In this document: positions 1-4,163 of the stretch, one piece after another
Numbering within the stretch: position 1 is the stretch's first letter
How the letters are laid out: each line of letters opens with the position of its first letter
NCBI GenBank assembly: GCA_002495065.1
Contig: DADT01000054.1
Location: 1 to 5,879, forward strand
Source: Methanoregula sp. UBA471
GTDB lineage: Archaea > Halobacteriota > Methanomicrobia > Methanomicrobiales > Methanospirillaceae
Reading direction: 5' to 3'
Length of the DNA stretch: 5,879 nucleotides
The notes under the pieces: model-generated
What the model was told of the DNA's origin: nothing
Seen by the model: the letters and a program-made list of their open reading frames with translations, nothing else
The model's database searches: none
Translations under genes and position numbers: made by a program

Positions 1-28
1 GAGGCCCTGAGGCGGGTGATCCTCATAA
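1..28. repeat. Dispersed GC-rich repeat, copy 1 (cut by window edge)
   Basis: These 28 bases recur at 200-227 with two mismatches (g18/t217 and t26/c225). The unit contains the short inverted pair tgagg (8-12) and cctca (21-25). In copy 2 the unit is the right half of a larger hairpin; the matching left half of copy 1 would lie just outside the window. It lies in non-coding sequence. It could be a dispersed intergenic repeat or part of a structured RNA or terminator; two copies cannot decide. Confidence 0.6.
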
Positions 29-100
29 ACTTTTTATGAAAATTATTATTTTCCGAAATAATCAGGAATTGGTAGCTCCTATCACAGATTAAGGATGAAC

Positions 101-133
101 GCCGCCGCCCCCGGAGGGACACCCCCGCGGCGG
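101..133. other. GC-rich intergenic hairpin
   Basis: A perfect 7-bp stem pairs ccgccgc (102-108) with gcggcgg (127-133). The 18-nt loop can form a small inner ccc/ggg stem (110-112 with 116-118). The block stands out from the AT-rich sequence on its left and the ordinary sequence on its right. No T-run follows directly on either strand, so it is not a simple terminator. Role unknown. Confidence 0.45.
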
Positions 134-182
134 ATCTGTTATCAATGCTGGTACATTTTCGACAAACTCTAAAAACTTCCCG

Positions 183-227
183 ACCCGCCGTGCCTCGGAG
201 AGGCCCTGAGGCGGGTTATCCTCACAA
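183..227. repeat. Dispersed GC-rich repeat, copy 2, inside a hairpin
   Basis: Positions 200-227 repeat 1-28. Together with the sequence to the left they form a nested structure: outer stem acccgcc (183-189) with ggcgggt (210-216), and inner hairpin gcctc (192-196) with gaggc (200-204) closing a 3-nt loop. Read on the minus strand the structure is followed by a five-T run (about 172-176), so it may also act as a distal transcription stop for the minus-strand gene pair ending at 286. Repeat identity is seen directly; the terminator role is inferred. Confidence 0.55.
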
Positions 228-251
228 AATTTCTACAAATCTCTTTAAGAT

Positions 252-285
252 GTCTGAAAAAATTGCATCCTTTCCGGCCAAAAAA
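252..285 (-). terminator. Oligo-T termination region after the small membrane-protein pair
   Basis: On the minus strand a six-T run (285-280) directly follows the TAA stop of the gene at 286-471, and a second six-T run lies at 262-257. Archaeal RNA polymerase terminates on T-rich non-template runs without needing a strong hairpin. The position directly after a stop supports the call; activity is inferred. Confidence 0.45.
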
Positions 286-471
286 TTATTTTCTGGAAAT
301 GCCCTCTTCGTATTCGACAAGCACAGGGGCGATTGTTTTTGTCGAGATGGATCTCTTCATAAGAATAGTGAGTTTGCGACAATAGTGGATGTGTGCCAGC
401 TGAAAACTGACGATTAATCCGAAACAGAAGCAGGTGATACTGATCAGGGTGTAACTTCCTGTGTCAACCAT
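286..471 (-). CDS. Small single-span membrane protein, hypothetical (61 aa)
   Basis: The protein has one hydrophobic helix at about residues 8-27, then a basic stretch (C31-R32-K33, K39-R40) and a short tail ending in several acidic residues. By the positive-inside rule the C-terminal tail should face the cytoplasm. ATG at 469-471 is preceded by a GGGGA-type ribosome site at 485-481, 9 nt away, which supports this start. It lies 18 nt downstream of the 66-residue gene and is surely co-transcribed with it. The two proteins align without gaps at an offset of 8 residues: G18/G26, Q24/Q32, Y30/Y38, K39/K47, P49/P57 and E53/E61 match, with many conservative pairs. They look like diverged tandem duplicates. 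I recognise no family. A plus-strand reading frame over the same bases (145-417) lacks any such support. Confidence 0.6.
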   Translation of the reverse strand: MVDTGSYTLISITCFCFGLIVSFQLAHIHYCRKLTILMKRSISTKTIAPVLVEYEEGISRK

Positions 472-489
472 CTGTCTTTATCCCCTTTA

Positions 490-690
490 TCAGGTCTCCC
501 TGCCGAGTTCATCGATGATCGGGATTACTGAACCGGCATCGAAACACTGCTTGGCGATTACCATGAACCGCTTCTTATAGTACACTAAAAGGATCTGGTA
601 CCCGAGAATAGCACCTATTGAAAAGGTCATAATCCCGATGGCAATGTAAATGAGCAGATCGGTGAGCATGTCAGCCATAACGCATCTCAT
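490..690 (-). CDS. Small single-span membrane protein, hypothetical (66 aa)
   Basis: One long hydrophobic helix spans about residues 12-38. A basic patch (K39-K40-R41) and an amphipathic tail of about 25 residues follow, with P57 and acidic D60/E61. The tail is predicted cytoplasmic. It is the first gene of a two-gene minus-strand unit whose second member (286-471) is a diverged paralogue. The start is ambiguous: ATG at 688-690 has an AGGAA touching it, too close for a ribosome site but compatible with a leaderless message, whereas the in-frame ATG at 676-678 (residue 5) has AGGAA 12 nt upstream. A TATA-like box at 714-720 favours transcription beginning near 691. Such proteins often modify a larger membrane complex, but no partner is visible here and function is unknown. 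Confidence 0.65.
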   Translation of the reverse strand: MRCVMADMLTDLLIYIAIGIMTFSIGAILGYQILLVYYKKRFMVIAKQCFDAGSVIPIIDELGRET

Positions 691-710
691 TTCCTGTTAC
701 GATGACAAAC

Positions 711-723
711 AGATAAATATATT
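711..723 (-). promoter_or_regulatory. Candidate TATA box for the small membrane-protein pair
   Basis: The minus strand reads ATATTTA at 720-714 within an AT-only run. An archaeal start site about 26 nt downstream would fall near 691, right at the first ATG of the 66-residue gene. Placement fits a promoter with little or no leader. No BRE is obvious. Confidence 0.35.
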
Positions 724-872
724 GAATAGATCCCGGTTTTTTCAAATCAGGGAAAAATCAGTATTGGTGATTTGTAACCATCGGCAGTGCTGCGATGTAT
801 ATCCCGCCCCGCTGCCAGAGAAATGAAGTGTCTCTTAAAAACCATTACTGGCAAGGCCGTTTTCATCGACCC

Positions 873-881
873 GATTTAAAG
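873..881 (+). promoter_or_regulatory. Candidate TATA box for the 358-aa gene
   Basis: GATTTAAAG resembles the archaeal TATA consensus. A start about 26 nt downstream falls near 903, leaving a short leader that contains the AGGTGA ribosome site at 911-916. The divergent spacer 691-926 thus appears to hold promoters for both flanking units. It also contains a small imperfect hairpin at 780-796 of unknown role. Confidence 0.4.
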
Positions 882-909
882 AGAGCCGGCACCTTTCATC
901 AGGTATATT

Positions 910-916
910 AAGGTGA
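910..916 (+). promoter_or_regulatory. Ribosome binding site deciding a TTG start
   Basis: AAGGTGA contains six bases (AGGTGA) fully complementary to the archaeal 16S 3' end, 10 nt before TTG at 927. This is the best ribosome site in the region and is the reason for choosing TTG over the in-frame ATG at 969, which has only AAGGT (953-957) 11 nt upstream. Confidence 0.55.
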
Positions 917-926
917 ATCCCGCACA

Positions 927-2003
927 TTGAACCGGAACGAACCGGTCCGGTTAAGGTACAGTTTTTGGATGAGCAAAATGAAGACTGATATGCCCTTGTC
1001 AAAACCTGTACGACTCCTCATCAGCCAGACAGAAGATCTCCTTGACACGGAAATCTCTCTCATACGAAATCCCGAAGCAGACCCGAACGGGACGCTGGTG
1101 GATATCTATACCTATAACGTGGAGAGAAATATCATTCTTCTCCCATCCCACTATATCGGCCTTTTAAAAGATTTTCTCATAGCACGGCATTGCGTGCACC
1201 TCCTCATCAAGGGATCGGCGGCAAAAAAATCGCACTACCTGGTCTGCTCCTTCACGGGAGATTCAATGTACCGGGGAATTCACCAGATCTATATCGATGC
1301 TCTCAAGGATGAAGCAAAAAAAGAGAAGAAACTACCGGTCATAAAACTTATCCGGATGCTTGGCATCCTCTATTCCAATGTTAACGACGAAATCAACGAG
1401 CTTCCCTGGAATCCGATCACCAATGCCAGCGTTTATCACCGGATGCCCCCGTTACGAAAGACCCAGCTCTACTATCTTATGAAAGAAGGAAAGATGGACA
1501 TGGACGCCATGGTGGAATATGAATCTGTCATTCCCCGGCGTTACTTTGTGCTGAGCAAATCCATGTTTTATGCCCGTGACCAGTACCTGGCAAAGACCCT
1601 CCCGGCGGATGAACTGATGCCGGTTGTCAACATCCCCCAGATGAAGAAGTTCAACCACCTTGAGGTAAAAGAAATGCTGACCACGCGCTGGACACATACC
1701 TCCTGGTACCAGTCCAGGATCTTTGGTGACACCATGCTTGAGATCATGGAAAAATACCTGCAGAACATTGACTGGAATGCAGAACCCGGTCTTGATTATT
1801 TCCATGAGATCTACAAGACCGGCGTGAAGATGACAGATCATTTTCTCTCGTATATGTCGATGAAAGGCTGGTTTGCCTGGGAATCCAGTAAACACCTGCT
1901 GGAAGCCCGGGAAAAAAAAGCGGCATATGAATACGGGGCATTGAAAAAGATTTTTGGCGATCTGATTGAAAAATCGGCACTCGATGACGGTACAGAGACC
2001 TGA
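927..2003 (+). CDS. Hypothetical protein, 358 aa, family not recognised
   Basis: The protein appears soluble: no signal peptide and no membrane helix. Residues 25-48 look helical, and 54-110 alternate hydrophobic strands and helices, including a helix near 77-95 containing an H88-x-x-H91 pair. A lysine-rich segment follows (126-136). The C-terminal half is rich in Tyr, Trp and Met (for example W161, W255, W260, W283, W315, W318) and ends in a charged helix (320-350). I see no HExxH, Walker, zinc-knuckle or nuclease motif, so no activity is proposed. TTG was chosen for its strong ribosome site; if ATG at 969 is used, the protein loses 14 residues. A perfect 7-bp inverted repeat (930-936 with 946-952) lies just after the TTG, so it would either be coding or fold in the leader of the ATG form. 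The TPR gene begins 38 nt after the stop and may share the transcript. Confidence 0.75.
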   Translation: MNRNEPVRLRYSFWMSKMKTDMPLSKPVRLLISQTEDLLDTEISLIRNPEADPNGTLVDIYTYNVERNIILLPSHYIGLLKDFLIARHCVHLLIKGSAAKKSHYLVCSFTGDSMYRGIHQIYIDALKDEAKKEKKLPVIKLIRMLGILYSNVNDEINELPWNPITNASVYHRMPPLRKTQLYYLMKEGKMDMDAMVEYESVIPRRYFVLSKSMFYARDQYLAKTLPADELMPVVNIPQMKKFNHLEVKEMLTTRWTHTSWYQSRIFGDTMLEIMEKYLQNIDWNAEPGLDYFHEIYKTGVKMTDHFLSYMSMKGWFAWESSKHLLEAREKKAAYEYGALKKIFGDLIEKSALDDGTET

Positions 2004-2041
2004 AAAACGATATGTGTACCAGAATTACGGGGTAGGTAGTT

Positions 2042-2497
2042 GTGACATCCAAGGAATCTGAAGTGTTATTGAAGAAAGGGTATGCATACGCCATCCGGAC
2101 AAAATGGAGGGAGGCGCTTGCCTTGTATGATAAGGCACTATCGTCCGATCCCACCAATCCCGAAGCCTGGTATCTCCGTGCATCGGTATTTATCGAGATT
2201 GGAAGAAATACCGAGGCACTTGAGGACTGCGAGCGTGCAATTACCCTCAACCAGAACTTTGCCGGTGCGTGGTCTAAAAAAGGACATGCACTTTATAACT
2301 TAGAACGGTATGAAGAGGCGGTATCTGCCTGTGCACGGGCACTTGCGCTGAATGGAAATGATGCCGCTGCCTGGTATATCAAAGGCGTTTGCCTCGATGA
2401 ACTGGGAAGGAGCAGAGAGGCGCAGGAAGCCTATGGGAAATCTCTTGAACTCGAGATTATTCTCGATATAGAAAAAGAAAAAAAGAGACAGGGATAG
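2042..2497 (+). CDS. Small tetratricopeptide-repeat (TPR) protein, 151 aa
   Basis: The protein is almost entirely four consecutive 34-residue TPR units: 6-39, 40-73, 74-107 and 108-141. Each shows the family pattern, with W/Y-x-x-G/A early in helix A (A42-W43-Y44, A76-W77, A110-W111-Y112-x-x-G115), a mid-repeat G or equivalent, and Y/A-x-x-A-L/I near the end of helix B, plus P37/P40 at the first turn. Units 2-4 begin with the E/A-A-W motif common in archaeal TPR proteins. The tail is a lysine/glutamate helix. There is no signal peptide or membrane segment. TPR arrays of this size bind peptides or protein partners and have no catalysis, so the partner, perhaps the preceding 358-residue protein, is unknown. 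GTG is the start, with GGTAGGT (2031-2037) 4 nt upstream. The function 'protein-protein scaffold' is family knowledge, not specific evidence. Confidence 0.9.
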   Translation: MTSKESEVLLKKGYAYAIRTKWREALALYDKALSSDPTNPEAWYLRASVFIEIGRNTEALEDCERAITLNQNFAGAWSKKGHALYNLERYEEAVSACARALALNGNDAAAWYIKGVCLDELGRSREAQEAYGKSLELEIILDIEKEKKRQG

Positions 2498-2529
2498 GAA
2501 ATTATTCTGAAGATACCGTGATCTTAACG

Positions 2530-2552
2530 GCTTCCGGCACCGGAGCACTTTT
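2530..2552 (+). terminator. Terminator-like hairpin after the TPR gene
   Basis: A 6-bp stem with one bulged T (2530-2536 with 2541-2546, loop gcac) is followed 2 nt later by a four-T run. It sits 32 nt after the TPR stop, a plausible place for the plus-strand pair to end. The T-run is short, so this is tentative. I see no other feature in 2498-2701 apart from TATA-like elements near 2609-2616 and 2669-2676. Confidence 0.35.
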
Positions 2553-2668
2553 AAGGTATCGATGGATCTTTTGTCCCGGATATCCATGCCTTGTGTGGAA
2601 GTATTTGGTTTTTAAACCATCCAGGGCAGCTTTAACAGTAATTCACAGGCTGGCGGGTTCTGCAGGAC

Positions 2669-2676
2669 ATTTTATC
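2669..2676 (+). promoter_or_regulatory. Candidate TATA box for a leaderless 85-aa gene
   Basis: ATTTTATC is centred about 29 nt before the ATG at 2702. Archaeal transcription from it would begin within a few bases of the start codon, which has no recognisable ribosome site. A second TATA-like run (TTTTTAAA, 2609-2616) could give a longer leader instead. Confidence 0.35.
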
Positions 2677-2701
2677 AGGCAATCAATTGATATGAATACC
2701 T

Positions 2702-2959
2702 ATGGAGATCCCCGAACTCCGGACCTGGATCATGTTTTACCTGATCTCGTTTGTGGGACTTTTGTGGGCTGCGTTCCTTTCGGTACAGGGGGTAATGCTC
2801 TGGGTGAGCCTGTTTCTGGTTATCGTGATCGTCGGTATAAATTTCTTCACCGTCTATAACCAGGTGAAATTGCGTGCCTCACGAAAAGAGATGCTGCGGA
2901 ACCTGGTGCAGGGGTTCGATCGGGGTCCTCAGGAAAATGATAACCCGAAAGCACGGTAA
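2702..2959 (+). CDS. Small two-helix membrane protein, hypothetical (85 aa)
   Basis: Two hydrophobic helices lie at about residues 8-27 and 31-52, joined by a very short turn (S27-V28-Q29-G30). A basic tail follows (K56, R58, R61, K62, R66) and then a polar, probably disordered end. The hairpin should place both termini in the cytoplasm. ATG at 2702 is chosen because it precedes the first helix; no Shine-Dalgarno sequence lies upstream, fitting a leaderless message. A reading frame in another phase (2518-2859) overlaps it but shows no protein-like features. The protein is preceded by its own spacer and followed by a convergent spacer, so it appears to be a single-gene unit. No family is recognised; it is unlike the two small proteins at 286-690 beyond general hydrophobicity. 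Confidence 0.65.
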   Translation: MEIPELRTWIMFYLISFVGLLWAAFLSVQGVMLWVSLFLVIVIVGINFFTVYNQVKLRASRKEMLRNLVQGFDRGPQENDNPKAR

Positions 2960-2963
2960 AATT

Positions 2964-2996
2964 GTTGTTGGGTTAAGTGCCGTTTTAACTACCAAC
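2964..2996 (+). terminator. Weak hairpin after the 85-aa gene
   Basis: GTTAA (2972-2976) pairs with TTAAC (2985-2989), and outer gttg (2964-2967) can pair with caac (2993-2996). It begins 5 nt after the stop codon and the loop side contains four Ts (2983-2986). The stem is AT-rich and weak, so the role as transcription end is tentative. Confidence 0.25.
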
Positions 2997-3080
2997 TCGT
3001 AAAGGAAATAACGAGAGAAATATAGTCAGAATATTGTTCCAAAATTCAGATCGAAAAAGTATTACTGTGGAGGGACCAAA

Positions 3081-3139
3081 AACGCAGACGCTCCAGGGGC
3101 TTCGCCCCGCCACCATGGCGCCCCAGTTGCGAGGGCGTT
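3081..3139. other. GC-rich structured block with alternative pairings
   Basis: The outer stem aacgc (3081-3085) pairs with gcgtt (3135-3139). Inside, ggggc (3096-3100) can pair either with gcccc at 3104-3108, a tight hairpin with loop ttc, or with gcccc at 3120-3124, enclosing a gcca/tggc hairpin (3109-3112 with 3116-3119). The two forms exclude each other. The block lies in the 321-nt gene-free convergent spacer 2960-3280 and contains no credible reading frame. It may be a small RNA, a repeat or a chromosome-structure element; sequence alone does not choose. Confidence 0.45.
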
Positions 3140-3183
3140 GTATAACCCGGAATCAGGAATACCGGTAATACAGATGAATCGCA

Positions 3184-3227
3184 TGCGCCCCCGCCCCAAA
3201 GGGGGCAGGGCTGGCGCAAGGGGGGCG
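3184..3227. other. Long GC-rich hairpin in convergent spacer
   Basis: Positions 3184-3218 fold into a 14-bp hairpin: tgcgcc with ggcgca (3184-3189/3213-3218), ccc with ggg (3190-3192/3208-3210) and gcccc with ggggc (3193-3197/3202-3206), loop aaag, with bulges at 3207 and 3211-3212. A competing 7-bp stem uses cgccccc (3186-3192) with gggggcg (3221-3227). The left edge includes the palindrome cgcatgcg (3180-3187). It lies 54 nt beyond the cheR stop region on the other strand. No T-run follows, so it is not a typical terminator. Confidence 0.5.
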
Positions 3228-3229
3228 TC

Positions 3230-3266
3230 CATTAAATCAAGAAATTAGTCGCTGAAATGTGACTAA
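3230..3266 (-). terminator. Terminator-like hairpin after cheR
   Basis: On the minus strand, 14 nt past the cheR TGA, TTAGTC (3266-3261) pairs perfectly with GACTAA (3250-3245) around a 10-nt loop. A T-rich stretch runs on from the stem (3246-3232). Position and composition fit the end of the receptor-cheR transcript. Termination itself is inferred. Confidence 0.5.
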
Positions 3267-3280
3267 ACCCTTGTTGTTTA

Positions 3281-4075
3281 TCAATCCTTTTTTTTGAAGA
3301 TTTTCTGGAGAGACTCGTAGGGAGCAAACATACTTTCTGAAGTCCGACCGAGATATTCCGTCTTCCCCATAATATAGAAACCCCCGGATACCAATGCACC
3401 ATGGAACATTTTTGCCAGAGCATCCTTCTGCTTTTCGGTAAAGTAGATCGTAACGTTCCGGCAGATAATGACGTCGAGCCATCGGGAGACCGGAACCCCG
3501 CTCATGAGGTCGTGGGGCTGGAAGCGTATCATTTCCTTCAGGCTGGGCTTCACCTGAAAATTCCCGTCAGGGAGGCCGTTGAAATGGCGCCGTACCTGTG
3601 CTTCAGATAATTTAACCATCGCCTTTTTTGTATAGATGCCATCCTTTGCTTTTGCGAGTACATTTTTATCGATATCCGTCGCGATGATACGTGCAGTCAT
3701 CCCGGGGTTCTGAAGTATGAGATCGGAGAGTATCATGGCAAGAGAATACGGTTCTTCACCGCTGGAACATCCGGCACACCAGATACGCAGCTGTTTCCGC
3801 TGTCTGAACAACAAGGGCAGGATGTCTTTTCTCATGCACTCATATACCTCATTATCCCGGAAGAATTCCGTGACATTGATGGTAAGCGCATTTCGCAGGT
3901 TCTCCAGTTCGGGGGGGTTTGCCAGAAGGTACTGGTGATAATCTTTGAATGTTTCATTTCCTGTTGAACGCATCCGTGAGAGGAGCCGGCGCCTGATGTA
4001 ATCCTCTTTGTAATTTGAACACTGCATTCCCAGTGTCCGTTCAATGAACTGCTTCAGGTCTGCAAAATCGTCCAT
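3281..4075 (-). CDS. cheR: Chemotaxis receptor glutamate methyltransferase CheR
   Basis: CheR transfers methyl groups from S-adenosylmethionine to glutamates on chemoreceptors, setting adaptation; it acts in the cytoplasm at receptor arrays. The 264-residue length is typical. The N-terminal helical domain (about 1-70) has the usual basic helix (R28-R29-R30, R34). The catalytic domain shows the family motifs in order: N67-V-T-E-F-F-R-D74; the SAM-binding W99-C-A-G-C-S-S-G-E-E-P-Y110; A132-T-D-I-D136 binding the cofactor ribose; D201-V-I-I-C-R-N-V208 followed by Y211-F212; and G231-G-F-Y-I-M-G-K-T-E240. No key residue is missing and there is no TPR extension. ATG at 4073-4075 has GGGAA about 5 nt upstream. 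The receptor gene ends 88 nt upstream on the same strand, giving a receptor-cheR order that supports this receptor as a substrate. A TATA-like CTTTATC in the spacer could provide a separate promoter. Confidence 0.96.
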   Translation of the reverse strand: MDDFADLKQFIERTLGMQCSNYKEDYIRRRLLSRMRSTGNETFKDYHQYLLANPPELENLRNALTINVTEFFRDNEVYECMRKDILPLLFRQRKQLRIWCAGCSSGEEPYSLAMILSDLILQNPGMTARIIATDIDKNVLAKAKDGIYTKKAMVKLSEAQVRRHFNGLPDGNFQVKPSLKEMIRFQPHDLMSGVPVSRWLDVIICRNVTIYFTEKQKDALAKMFHGALVSGGFYIMGKTEYLGRTSESMFAPYESLQKIFKKKD

Positions 4076-4132
4076 GACGTTCCCGGATTGCTACAACCAT
4101 TCCCTGGTCCCGTGAAAGAAGGGCCATAATCA

Positions 4133-4142
4133 TTGATAAAGG
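4133..4142 (-). promoter_or_regulatory. Possible internal promoter ahead of cheR
   Basis: The 88-nt spacer between the receptor stop and cheR contains, on the minus strand, CCTTTATCAA (4142-4133), resembling an archaeal TATA box. A start near 4110 would leave a leader of about 35 nt containing the GGGAA ribosome site. It would allow cheR expression apart from the receptor. The match is weak and such motifs are common by chance. Confidence 0.2.
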
Positions 4143-4163
4143 GGTATGAAAGAGATCCGCCGG

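Noticed and set aside
1..227. CRISPR array
   Set aside because: There are only two repeat copies, 199 nt apart, with unequal structure context and no regular spacers or cas genes.
145..417. Plus-strand frame of 90 codons
   Set aside because: It runs through the repeat hairpin and then antisense to the small membrane-protein gene; it has no ribosome site or protein-like features.
1155..1220. Metalloprotease-like helix (H88-x-x-H91) in the 358-aa protein
   Set aside because: There is no HExxH glutamate and no third ligand pattern; calling it a peptidase would be invention.
1452..2250. Minus-strand frames opposite the 358-aa and TPR genes
   Set aside because: They are antisense shadows; the plus-strand TPR periodicity and ribosome sites settle the strand.
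2518..2859. Plus-strand frame of 113 codons overlapping the 85-aa gene
   Set aside because: It starts in the spacer at a GTG inside a terminator-like region and overlaps the better-supported two-helix protein in another phase.
113..3076. Shared 8-mer ggagggac at 113-120 and 3069-3076 as a link between GC-rich blocks
   Set aside because: It is too short and the flanking sequence does not match; chance is sufficient.
4041..4133. Short minus-strand frame of 30 codons overlapping the cheR start in another phase
   Set aside because: It is too short, shows no family feature, and its ATG lies within the TATA-like stretch. Translational coupling to cheR cannot be supported.
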